A stretch of DNA of 64,000 nt from an uncultured Alistipes sp. (GTDB lineage: Bacteria > Bacteroidota > Bacteroidia > Bacteroidales > Rikenellaceae), in the NCBI GenBank assembly GCA_900770635.1, contig CAAGLB010000154.1, positions 1-64,000 on the forward strand. Reading direction: 5' to 3'. The first letter of the stretch is position 1; every line of letters begins with the position of its first letter. Below the pieces are notes generated by a model that was not told where the DNA came from, ran no database searches, and saw nothing but the letters and a program-made list of their open reading frames with translations. Made by a program: the position numbers and the translations under genes. Positions 56,933-64,000 of the stretch are shown here, in pieces.

Positions 56933-57022
56933 TGGGTAAAATGGGTATGATGGGTAAAGAGAGAAAAGCTACCCATAGTACCCACTATACCCATAGTACC
57001 CACAAATACCCAGCCCTACCCA
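56933..57022. repeat. TGGGTANNN / TACCCANNN inverted array, module 4
   Basis: Three TGGGTA units (56933, 56942, 56951) then six TACCCA units (56970-57022), 9-bp spacing with a few irregular steps. It follows a TTAGTAATTAGTA stretch in the 252-bp gap after malQ. Confidence 0.85.
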
Positions 57023-57026
57023 CCAT

Positions 57027-57069
57027 TGTCATGTTGAGCGAAAGCGAAACATCTCCCAGTCTGCGCTAA
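57027..57069. repeat. 94-bp dispersed element, truncated copy C
   Basis: Left 43 bp match copy B (TGTCATGTTGAG ... TGCGCTAA), after which similarity is lost. It follows module 4 as copy B follows module 2. Confidence 0.75.
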
Positions 57070-57104
57070 GGTTCTCTCTTAGCACAAACCAATTACTAAT
57101 CTCC

Positions 57105-57881
57105 CTAATACACCTCTTCAAGCAGAGCAGCTAAGCGTAGGCCGCCTTTAAGTAGCTGGCTCTCAACCACTGGCGCATACTTCGCCACATAGTCATACGA
57201 GAGGTTCTCGCCCGTCGTAGAGCTGTCATAGATATCCTGAGCAACCTCCACACACTCCTCAATCCACTGCTCAGGGCCGCCCTGCACAATATCTTTGCAC
57301 TGCTTACGTCCGAGCCTATCTATCTGCTCGCACCACTCTGTGTAGCTCCACCTGTGCGCCGACTCCACAATCTCGCTGTCCCACACCGAGTGCAGCTTCT
57401 TGCTCTTGCCAAAATACTTCACCTGAGTGCCGTTGCCACCCCTGTCGCTCTTGTGTCCTGCGTGCATGGGGCAGTGTAGGTCGCCCACAAGGTGTATGAG
57501 CATCATCAGCTCCACACGCTCCTCATCAGCCGTTAGCTCGCCACTCTTCAGGCGCTCCACAATGGCGTTTATCGCCGTCACCACATCGCCCTTAGGCTCA
57601 CGCACCGACTCGGCATAACTACCCTCCGATGGCTCTACATTCACATAGTGCCACGTCTTTGTGTGGGCATACTCTGGCGTATGACTTGCGTTGTCCATCC
57701 AGTTGGCTACATAGACCATCGACTTACCATCGAGTATCTCCGTAACACGCTTCAACGTGCGCTTCGACAGATGGTTCTCGGCCACCGCAGCCACAATGTC
57801 GTGTCCCTTAGGCCCCCATGCCGAGGCGCTAAATGTCACGCCCACAGCCACCAACAACGCTATTAATCGCTTCATGCTCAT
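57105..57881 (-). CDS. S1/P1 family nuclease
   Basis: 258-aa exported zinc nuclease acting on single-stranded nucleic acids. After a signal peptide (ends SASA) the mature protein starts with Trp of WGPKGHDIVAAVAENHL, the first zinc ligand of the fold. Further His and Asp ligands are in HTPEYAHTKTWHYVNVE and LIHLVGDLHCPMHAGHKSDRGGN. It starts 4 bp downstream of the rho stop (start 57881 or 57875). Confidence 0.92.
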   Translation of the reverse strand: MSMKRLIALLVAVGVTFSASAWGPKGHDIVAAVAENHLSKRTLKRVTEILDGKSMVYVANWMDNASHTPEYAHTKTWHYVNVEPSEGSYAESVREPKGDVVTAINAIVERLKSGELTADEERVELMMLIHLVGDLHCPMHAGHKSDRGGNGTQVKYFGKSKKLHSVWDSEIVESAHRWSYTEWCEQIDRLGRKQCKDIVQGGPEQWIEECVEVAQDIYDSSTTGENLSYDYVAKYAPVVESQLLKGGLRLAALLEEVY

Positions 57882-57885
57882 TATG

Positions 57886-59598
57886 TTATTGGTTCATCGT
57901 TGCCAAGAACTCGGCGTTATCACGAGTGAGGTTAAACTGCTTCTGCAAGAACTCCATAGCCTCCACCGTAGTCATATCCGACAGGTGCTTGCGTAGTATC
58001 CATGTGCGCTGCATAGTGCCCTGTGGCAGCAGTAGATCCTCACGACGTGTTCCCGATGCCACAACATCCACAGCAGGGTATATGCGCTTGTTTGCGAGCT
58101 TTCTGTCGAGCTGCAACTCCATGTTACCCGTACCCTTAAACTCCTCGAAGATAACCTCATCCATCTTCGAGCCTGTGTCGATGAGTGCCGTAGCAATGAT
58201 CGTCAACGATCCCTTCTCCTCGGTGTTACGTGCCGCACCAAAGAATCGCTTAGGCTTGTGCAGTGCGTTGGCGTCGACACCACCTGAGAGCACCTTGCCC
58301 GATGCTGGCTGCACCGAGTTGTATGCTCGTGCCAAGCGTGTTATCGAGTCGAGGAAGATAACCACGTCGTGGCCACTCTCCACCATTCGCTTTGCCTTCT
58401 CCAACACCATCTCGGCAACCTTAACATGGCGTGATGCCTGCTCGTCGAATGTCGATGCCACCACCTCGGCCTTCACGTGGCGTGCCATCTCTGTAACCTC
58501 CTCGGGGCGCTCGTCGATGAGCAACACGATCATATATACCTCGGGATGGTTGTCAGCAATGGCGTTGGCTATCGACTGCAACAACATTGTCTTACCCGTC
58601 TTAGGCTGCGCAACAATCATCGCACGCTGTCCCTTGCCGATAGGTGCAAATAGGTCGATAATGCGGTTTGATACAGTGTTGTGGCCGTTGCCCGTGATAT
58701 TAAACTTCTCCGATGGGAATAGGGGAGTCAGATACTCAAACTGCTGACGGTCACGCACATACTCGGGTTTTAAGCCGTTAATCTTGTCGACATGCACCAG
58801 CGGAAAAAACTTCTCGCCGAGCTTCGGAGGACGTATCGTTCCTGCCACCGTATCACCCGCTTTAAGGCCAAAGAGCTTAATCTGCGATGGCGACACGTAG
58901 ATGTCGTCAGGCGAGTTCAGGTAGTTGTAGTCTGCCGAGCGCAAGAAGCCAAAGCCGTCGGGCATAATCTCGAGCACACCTTCGCCCTCGACAACAGCCG
59001 TGAAGTCGTCCTTGGTAATCTCCGCCTCGGTCTCCGCAGCCACGCTCTCCACTACAGCCTCGAAGCTCTCGTCAACGCTACCATGCTCTTTCTCAGCGTA
59101 TTCAGTAGGCTCTGCGACTACCTCTGGCTTCACGTCATCGTGCGCCACAGCCTCCACTCTATGCTCTTTCTCAGCGCCGCTCTCCACCCTCATCTTAGGC
59201 TTACGGCCACGACGCTTAGGCGCATGACGCTCCTCGGCCACAACTGCCGCTACGGGTGTAGCCTCAGCCTTAACCTCCTTTGCCTCTGCCTCCTTAGCCT
59301 CGCTCTTGCTCTCACTCTTATTGTCGTTCTCAGCCGCCACACTCACCTCCGCAGAGCCGCTATGGCCGCCAATCTTTATTCCGTTCATTCGTGGTCTACG
59401 GCCACGACGTGGTGCTTCCGCTGGCATAGTGTGCTGCTCGCTCTGTTGCTCATTGTTTGCCGCCTCCGATGTTGCTGCCGACACAATCTTCTCGAGTAGC
59501 TCACCCTTCTTCATGGTCGATGGAACGATGCCCAGCACCCTTGCAATTTCACGTAACTCATGGATGGTCTTACCCTCCAATGCTGATAAATCGTGCAT
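57886..59598 (-). CDS. rho: Transcription termination factor Rho (long N-terminal insert)
   Basis: 570-aa RNA helicase. The N-terminal helical domain (residues 1-43) is followed by a low-complexity insert at about 44-200, rich in Ala, Glu, Lys and Val and bearing two AT-hook-like motifs, RRGRRPR (64-70) and KRRGRKPK (128-135). The cold-shock-type RNA-binding domain ([14 protein letters not shown] onward) and the RecA-like core with Walker [10 protein letters not shown] follow. The insert corresponds to the disordered region reported in Bacteroides Rho. The ATG at 59598 (MHDLSALEG) fits; a longer frame has no support. Confidence 0.95.
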   Translation of the reverse strand: MHDLSALEGKTIHELREIARVLGIVPSTMKKGELLEKIVSAATSEAANNEQQSEQHTMPAEAPRRGRRPRMNGIKIGGHSGSAEVSVAAENDNKSESKSEAKEAEAKEVKAEATPVAAVVAEERHAPKRRGRKPKMRVESGAEKEHRVEAVAHDDVKPEVVAEPTEYAEKEHGSVDESFEAVVESVAAETEAEITKDDFTAVVEGEGVLEIMPDGFGFLRSADYNYLNSPDDIYVSPSQIKLFGLKAGDTVAGTIRPPKLGEKFFPLVHVDKINGLKPEYVRDRQQFEYLTPLFPSEKFNITGNGHNTVSNRIIDLFAPIGKGQRAMIVAQPKTGKTMLLQSIANAIADNHPEVYMIVLLIDERPEEVTEMARHVKAEVVASTFDEQASRHVKVAEMVLEKAKRMVESGHDVVIFLDSITRLARAYNSVQPASGKVLSGGVDANALHKPKRFFGAARNTEEKGSLTIIATALIDTGSKMDEVIFEEFKGTGNMELQLDRKLANKRIYPAVDVVASGTRREDLLLPQGTMQRTWILRKHLSDMTTVEAMEFLQKQFNLTRDNAEFLATMNQ

Positions 59599-59664
59599 AT
59601 ATCTATAATTTTGATTAGCCTCAGCCCGCTGGCTCAAGGCAGAAAGATTCTTGTGTTAACGATG

Positions 59665-59672
59665 CAAATATA
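59665..59672 (-). promoter_or_regulatory. -7 element for rho
   Basis: The minus strand reads TATATTTG, 66 bp before the start codon. No -33 TTTG at the normal spacing. The leader is therefore long enough for autoregulation. Confidence 0.45.
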
Positions 59673-59755
59673 GTGAAATTTTAGATAAATAGAAATATAT
59701 AACCCATTTTTTCGCATATTTCGCAGTAAAAATGGATAGATTGCCAAATTATTAC

Positions 59756-59763
59756 TACATTTG
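59756..59763 (+). promoter_or_regulatory. -7 element for the pRiA4b-type gene and miaA
   Basis: TACATTTG, 25 bp before the ATG at 59789; -33 not evident. Confidence 0.5.
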
Positions 59764-59788
59764 TACATATATTATATTTTGCACTATT

Positions 59789-60295
59789 ATGAACATTATT
59801 TTTAAATATCGAATGCTCAGCGACGAGAGCGATAATTTTGTGCGTGACTTCGAGGTTTATCCCGACATGACGCTTGCCGAGTTCTCCGACTTCCTGCTCG
59901 ACGCACTCCACTACGAGCCATGCATGGTATCTATATTCAAGGCCGATGGCGAGTGGCGTCCTGTCGAGGAGTTCTCCGAGATCGACCTTGGCGACGATGT
60001 GCCTGGAGCACCCCGAGCTATGGACAAGGTGCGTCTTATGGATGTCACCAGCGACTTCCACGAGCGCCTTATCTACACCTTCGACATGCTCAACAACCGC
60101 TCCTACTACATCGAGCTTCTCGACATGCAGCGCCCTAATGCCGAGTTGGAGTACCCACGCCTCGCCTTCGAGCATGCTCCCACTCCCGACCAGTACGATC
60201 CCGAGGCTACTGAGGATTCGGGCTCTATCTTCGAGGAGATGATGAGCGACTATAATGAGTTTGATGGCGACGACAGCTACGACGATGAGTTCTAA
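59789..60295 (+). CDS. Plasmid pRiA4b ORF-3-like protein
   Basis: 168-aa acidic protein. It follows the PRiA4-ORF3 pattern: IIFKYRMLSDESDNFVRDFEV (strand then short loop), TLAEFSDFLLDALHYE (helix), FKADGEW and a conserved PRAMDKVRLMDV. It ends in an Asp/Glu-rich tail (DDSYDDEF). Function unknown; the family occurs on plasmids and chromosomes, and in Bacteroidota such a gene before miaA is common in my memory. It overlaps miaA by 11 bp. The ATG at 59789 was chosen over a longer frame beginning at 59732. Confidence 0.78.
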   Translation: MNIIFKYRMLSDESDNFVRDFEVYPDMTLAEFSDFLLDALHYEPCMVSIFKADGEWRPVEEFSEIDLGDDVPGAPRAMDKVRLMDVTSDFHERLIYTFDMLNNRSYYIELLDMQRPNAELEYPRLAFEHAPTPDQYDPEATEDSGSIFEEMMSDYNEFDGDDSYDDEF

Positions 60296-61202
60296 ACATC
60301 CCACGCTCATAGTCATCGTAGGCCCTACGGGCTCGGGCAAGACATCGCTCTCGGTGGCTCTTGCCCGCCACTATTGCGCCCCTATCATCTCCACCGACTC
60401 ACGCCAATTCTATCGAGGCCTCGCCATCGGCACAGCACAGCCTACCCACGAGGAGCTTAGCCTTGCCGAGCACCACTTCATTGCCGACCGAGATGTCGAC
60501 GACGAGTTCAACTGTGGCCGCTACGAGCATGAGGCCCTCGCCCGCCTCGACGAGCTGTTCAAGCGTCACGATATTGTTGTTGCCGTTGGTGGCTCAGGCC
60601 TCTATATCCAAGCTCTCACCGAGGGTATGGATAACCTCCCCGAGGCAGATGATAACTTGCGTCAAAGCCTTAAACAGCGCCTCGAAAATGAGGGCTTAGA
60701 GTCTTTGTTCGAGGAGCTTAGCCGCCTCGATTCTGAGTATGCAAGCGTCGTTGACAGGCATAACCCAGCACGCATCATGCGAGCCTTGGAGGTGTGCCTC
60801 ACAAGTGGCCGCCCATACTCCCAGCAGCGCACAGGCGAGAAGCAACCACGCCCCTTCAACATCATCAAAATAGGCACCGACCTGCCGCGAGATATACTCT
60901 ACGAGCGCATAAACCAACGTGTCGACATAATGATTCAAGATGGTCTTGAAGCCGAGGCCCGTGCCATGCTTCCCAAGCGCCATCTCAACTCGTTGCAGAC
61001 AGTGGGCTATCGCGAGATGTTCGACTACTTCGACGGCAAGTGCTCGCTCGACGAGGCAATAGAGCTTATAAAGCGCAACTCACGCCGCTATGCCAAGCGC
61101 CAACTCACGTGGTTTCGTCGAGATGCCGACATTGCTTGGTTCTCGCCCTACGATATTGAGGGTGTAATCGCACATATTGACACTAAGATTTTGCAGAATT
61201 AA
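60285..61202 (+). CDS. miaA: tRNA dimethylallyltransferase
   Basis: 305-aa enzyme adding the dimethylallyl group to A37 of tRNAs reading UNN codons. P-loop GPTGSGKTS near residue 13, then STDSRQFYRGLAIGTAQP, the motif VGGSGLYIQALTEGM, and TVGYREMFDYF near the C-terminus. It is directly followed by tRNA-Leu(UAA), itself a MiaA-type substrate; the tRNA promoter lies in the last codons of miaA. Confidence 0.95.
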   Translation: MSSKHPTLIVIVGPTGSGKTSLSVALARHYCAPIISTDSRQFYRGLAIGTAQPTHEELSLAEHHFIADRDVDDEFNCGRYEHEALARLDELFKRHDIVVAVGGSGLYIQALTEGMDNLPEADDNLRQSLKQRLENEGLESLFEELSRLDSEYASVVDRHNPARIMRALEVCLTSGRPYSQQRTGEKQPRPFNIIKIGTDLPRDILYERINQRVDIMIQDGLEAEARAMLPKRHLNSLQTVGYREMFDYFDGKCSLDEAIELIKRNSRRYAKRQLTWFRRDADIAWFSPYDIEGVIAHIDTKILQN

Positions 61203-61220
61203 ATAAAATTACTACATTTG
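61190..61220 (+). promoter_or_regulatory. Promoter of tRNA-Leu
   Basis: TTTG (61190-61193), 19-bp spacer, TACATTTG (61213-61220), overlapping the miaA 3' end; 26 bp before the tRNA. Confidence 0.78.
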
Positions 61221-61246
61221 CATCGTCTTTTCGCAAAGACTGTGTT

Positions 61247-61332
61247 GCTCGGATGGTGGAATAGGTAGACACGCCGGACTTAAAATCCTGTGGGCAGTAA
61301 TGCCCGTACCGGTTCGACCCCGGTTCCGAGTA
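61247..61332 (+). tRNA. tRNA-Leu, anticodon UAA
   Basis: Acceptor arms GCTCGGA / TCCGAGT pair over 7 bp (one G-U). The anticodon stem-loop has CTTAAAA with anticodon TAA. A long variable arm (TGGGCAGTAATGCCCG) follows, typical of leucine tRNA, and the T loop is GGTTCGACC. CCA is not encoded. A short hairpin terminator follows. Confidence 0.97.
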
Positions 61333-61340
61333 CACTTATC

Positions 61341-61367
61341 AGAGGAACATTTGTTCCTCTTTTTTTA
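61341..61367 (+). terminator. Terminator after tRNA-Leu
   Basis: Perfect 8-bp arms AGAGGAAC / GTTCCTCT with an ATTT loop and seven following Ts. Confidence 0.9.
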
Positions 61368-61385
61368 TTTTATCACACCATACCT

Positions 61386-63725
61386 ATGAAACTACTCAGA
61401 ACACTCATCATCTCGTTGTTTGCGCTCATTCCTATGTTGTGTAGTGCTCGAGATAACAGCGATAACTCACTAATATTGTGGTATGATAAGCCTGCCCAGC
61501 TATGGGAGGAGTGTCTACCCTTGGGCAATGGCCGCTTGGGTATGATGCCTCAGGGTGGTGTTAGGCTCGACTACGTAGGTCTTAACGAGGGCACTATGTG
61601 GAGCGGCGGCGTGCAACATACCGACAACCCCGATGCCTTGAATACGTTGCCCCTCATCCGCCAGGCGCTGCTCGATGGCAACAACCGACGTGCCGAGGAG
61701 CTTATGTATCGCCACTTCACCTGCTCGGGTGGTGGCTCAGCTTCGCCCGAGTATGGCTGCTACCAGATGCTTGCCAACCTGTGGATAGCCACCGACATCG
61801 CTCAGGATGCCACCATATCGGAGTATCGCCGAGCACTCAGCCTCGACAACGCCATCGCCACAACGTCGTTCCGAGCCAACGACACCTGCCACAGCCGAGA
61901 GTATTTCACCTCGTTTAGCGACAATGTTGCCGTAGTGCGCTACGAGGCCTCAGCCCCCACACGCTTCAAAATATCGCTCAGCCGCCCCCAGTGTGCCACA
62001 ATCGTTGCTGACAACCAGGGCATAACCATCTGCGGCGAGCTGTCGAGTGGCAGCGACGAGAGTGGCATTAGCTACTATGGCCGCCTGCAAGTCATCACCG
62101 ATGGCACAACACATGTCAACGACAACTATCTCTATGTCATCGATGCCACAGAGCTTAAACTATATCTCTCGGCAGCAACGTCATACGTCACGCCCAATCC
62201 ACAGCAAGTGGTTGAAAACGTGTTGCTTAGCGCCACAAGCAAGGAGTATGCAACCCTTCGTAGCGAGCATGTTGCAGAGTATGGCCGCCTGTTCAACCGT
62301 GTAGCGATAAACCTCGGTCCTCAGCGCTTAGACACGCCCACCGATGAGCGCATTGCGGAATATGCATCAAATGGCGACGATGTGTCGCTTGCGGCGCTTT
62401 ATGCCCAGTTTGGCCGCTACCTGCTCCTGTCGTCGGCATATAAGGCCACGCTGCCTCCCAACCTACAAGGCATCTGGGCAGCAGGCACATGGACACCTTG
62501 GAATGGCGACATGCACCTTAACATAAATCAGCAGATGAACCATTGGCCGTTGGAGGTGGGCAACCTCAGCGAGCTTATCGCTCCTCTCACACGCTATGTA
62601 GAGGGCTTGGCTGAGTCGGGTGAGCATACCGCCAAGCACTTCTACGATGCCAAGGGGTGGTGCGCCCATATCTTGGCTAATGCGTGGCAGTTTACCTCGC
62701 CATCGGAGGATCCGTCGTGGGGTGCTACCAACACGTGCGGTGCTTGGATAGCCCTACACCTATGGGAGCACTACCTCTATACGCTCGACCGTGACTATCT
62801 CGAAAGGGTTTATCCTCTGATGCGTGGCGCAGCGGAGTTCCTGCGCTCGATACTTATCGAGGATCGCACGAGTGGCTATCTCGTCACAGCGCCAACCACC
62901 TCGCCCGAGAATGGCTTTTATCTCAACGAGGAAGATGCTGAGAATGGGGTAGTTACGCATATATGTATGGGTTCAACTATGGACAACCAGATAACTCGTG
63001 AGATATTCGATGCAGTGATCTCGGCTGCCAATATCCTACGCTGCGACAACTCCTTGGTCGACGACCTGAGATATGCCCGCTCACGCCTTGTGCCCACACG
63101 CATATCAACCGATGGCCGCATCATGGAGTGGATGGAGGAGTATCGTGAGGCCGAGCCTCAGCACCGTCATGTGTCGCACCTCTTTGGCCTATATCCTGCC
63201 GCACAGATATCACGCTCTACGCCCGAGCTTATGGATGCTGCACGCCGCACATTGGAGGTACGTGGCGACGCTGGCACAGGATGGTCACGTGCATGGAAGA
63301 TATGTTTTTGGGCACGCCTCGGCGATGGCAACCGTGCTGAGAAGCTGCTACGCTCGTTGCTCGAGCCAGCATTTGTCGAAGATGGGGTGCGTGGTGGCAC
63401 CTATCCCAACCTCTTCTGCTCGCACCCTCCGTTCCAGATAGATGGCAACTTTGGTGGCGCAGCGGGCATCATGGAGATGTTGTTGCAGAGCCACGACAAT
63501 GTCGTCGACCTGCTCCCAGCACTCCCAACATCATGGCACACAGGCTCATTCAAGGGGCTATGCGCACGTGGTGGCATAACAGTAGATTGTAAGTGGCACG
63601 ATGGCATGGTAACACAAGTCGGTATTACCACCAAGAGCAATCGTAGGGTGATACTACGACTTCCCGATGGCACAACACTTAGTATTAAGTGTAAGGCTGG
63701 TAGGTATCAGAATATAGAGTTGTAG
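61386..63725 (+). CDS. GH95 family alpha-L-fucosidase
   Basis: 779-aa exported glycoside hydrolase. Signal peptide (residues 1-23, ends CSA), then the GH95 N-terminal beta-sandwich beginning LWYDKPAQLWEECLPLGNGRLGMM, the (alpha/alpha)6 barrel with HLNINQQMNHWP (the Asn pair) and TTSPENGFYLNE (likely acid Glu), and the closing part with DGNFGGAAGIMEMLLQSH. GH95 enzymes cleave alpha-1,2 fucose from mucin or milk glycans, consistent with a gut or host-associated bacterium. The ATG at 61386 is correct; a longer frame starting at 61290 overlaps the tRNA gene. Confidence 0.93.
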   Translation: MKLLRTLIISLFALIPMLCSARDNSDNSLILWYDKPAQLWEECLPLGNGRLGMMPQGGVRLDYVGLNEGTMWSGGVQHTDNPDALNTLPLIRQALLDGNNRRAEELMYRHFTCSGGGSASPEYGCYQMLANLWIATDIAQDATISEYRRALSLDNAIATTSFRANDTCHSREYFTSFSDNVAVVRYEASAPTRFKISLSRPQCATIVADNQGITICGELSSGSDESGISYYGRLQVITDGTTHVNDNYLYVIDATELKLYLSAATSYVTPNPQQVVENVLLSATSKEYATLRSEHVAEYGRLFNRVAINLGPQRLDTPTDERIAEYASNGDDVSLAALYAQFGRYLLLSSAYKATLPPNLQGIWAAGTWTPWNGDMHLNINQQMNHWPLEVGNLSELIAPLTRYVEGLAESGEHTAKHFYDAKGWCAHILANAWQFTSPSEDPSWGATNTCGAWIALHLWEHYLYTLDRDYLERVYPLMRGAAEFLRSILIEDRTSGYLVTAPTTSPENGFYLNEEDAENGVVTHICMGSTMDNQITREIFDAVISAANILRCDNSLVDDLRYARSRLVPTRISTDGRIMEWMEEYREAEPQHRHVSHLFGLYPAAQISRSTPELMDAARRTLEVRGDAGTGWSRAWKICFWARLGDGNRAEKLLRSLLEPAFVEDGVRGGTYPNLFCSHPPFQIDGNFGGAAGIMEMLLQSHDNVVDLLPALPTSWHTGSFKGLCARGGITVDCKWHDGMVTQVGITTKSNRRVILRLPDGTTLSIKCKAGRYQNIEL

Positions 63726-64000
63726 CTACTCCTTCGTAAGCAGCACTACGGCAGTTGTCGACACTCCCTCCTCACGTCCCTCGAAGCCGAGGCGCTCGGT
63801 GGTGGTGGCCTTAACCGATATGCGGTCGACGCCAATGCCAACAACCTCAGCGAGGCGCTCACGCATAGTGTCGATGTATGGACGTAGCTTAGGGCGCTGC
63901 ATAGCAATGGTACAGTCTATATTACTAATAGTGTAGCCGTTAGATGCTACCAACTCAACAACATGTTTAAGTAGAAGGGTAGAGTCTATGCCCTTGTATC
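63726..64000 (-). CDS. ispF: 2-C-methyl-D-erythritol 2,4-cyclodiphosphate synthase, partial
   Basis: C-terminal part of IspF in the MEP isoprenoid pathway; the gene runs off the window edge, so only its last 91 codons are visible. The reading continues past the internal start through YKGIDSTLLLKHVVELV. The family's C-terminal block is complete: GYTISNIDCTIAMQRPKL, IDTMRERLAEVV, IGVDRISVKATTTERLGFEGR and ISTTAVVLL-type end. The convergent GH95 stop lies directly adjacent. Confidence 0.9.
   Translation of the reverse strand, partial: YKGIDSTLLLKHVVELVASNGYTISNIDCTIAMQRPKLRPYIDTMRERLAEVVGIGVDRISVKATTTERLGFEGREEGVSTTAVVLLTKE

Noticed and set aside
57833..58747. 304-aa plus-strand frame inside rho and the nuclease
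   Set aside because: Ser/Cys-rich antisense frame, no domain.
58792..59499. 235-aa plus-strand frame inside rho
   Set aside because: Translation of the low-complexity Rho insert on the wrong strand (Leu/His/Arg rich).
61290..61385. N-terminal extension of the GH95 gene
   Set aside because: It overlaps the tRNA-Leu gene and its terminator and adds no signal-peptide logic; the ATG at 61386 starts a good signal peptide.

Overview
This window is chromosomal DNA from a member of the Bacteroidales. The evidence is a set of Bacteroidota-typical genes (DUF5683, DUF3276, DUF4252, DUF4251, DUF4836 and BACON-type lipoproteins, a Rho with a long disordered N-terminal insert, GH95 fucosidase, CBM20-bearing GH77). 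Promoters also follow the Bacteroidota form TTTG-N19/20-TAnnTTTG, and leaders lack clear Shine-Dalgarno sequences. A cysteate synthase homologue hints at a sulfonolipid maker (Alistipes or Odoribacter-like), but the family is not settled. No rRNA, CRISPR array, prophage or transposase gene was seen. One tRNA, tRNA-Leu(UAA), is present.

Layout. 0.2-6.1 kb (minus): parA-parB-DUF5683-mltD-mnmE. 6.2-11.3 kb: a CPBP protease converging on dnaE-trx. 11.4-19.2 kb: mainly minus-strand housekeeping genes (aroE, DedA, mnmA, DUF3276, S41 protease, hisS, ettA). 19.3-21.7 kb: rubrerythrin convergent with uvrC. 21.8-24.5 kb (plus): an ABC exporter operon with its own YtrA-type GntR regulator and a near-perfect operator. 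24.5-30.5 kb (plus): tightly packed cvfB-like, methyltransferase, omega-amidase, TSUP permease, uvrA. 30.7-36.6 kb (plus): a porin, an ECF sigma/anti-sigma/OMP/three-DUF4252 envelope operon, and a CapA-like lipoprotein. 36.6-43.1 kb (minus): DUF4836 lipoprotein, ABC ATPase, FtsX-like permease, GNAT, ABC-F, DUF4251. 43.2-46.1 kb (plus): cysteate synthase, manA, LuxR regulator. 46.2-47.9 kb: BACON lipoprotein and a VanX-like dipeptidase. 48.1-52.7 kb (minus): gyrB-udk-DUF456-lipoprotein with a clan-CD-like His/Cys pair. 53.8-56.9 kb (plus): HAD hydrolase and malQ. 57.1-59.6 kb (minus): rho and an S1/P1 nuclease. 59.8-63.7 kb (plus): pRiA4b-type protein, miaA, tRNA-Leu, GH95 fucosidase. The window ends inside ispF.

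The most unusual part is the non-coding kilobase between gyrB and the HAD gene (about 52.72-53.78 kb). It is bounded by inverted repeats of about 210-245 bp. The outer ends of these repeats are near-identical outward-facing promoters, one for the gyrB operon and one for HAD-malQ. The arms consist of 9-bp-period arrays with an invariant hexamer and a variable triplet (TGGGTANNN facing TACCCANNN, then TGTCAC facing GTGACA), so each array can fold on itself. A related TGGGTA/TACCCA module followed by a 94-bp dispersed element occurs in the middle of the spacer and again, partly decayed, after malQ. A lone copy of the 94-bp element lies after the VanX-like gene. I do not recognise this arrangement. 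It could be a topology-sensitive promoter region for gyrase, a non-autonomous mobile repeat family, or both.
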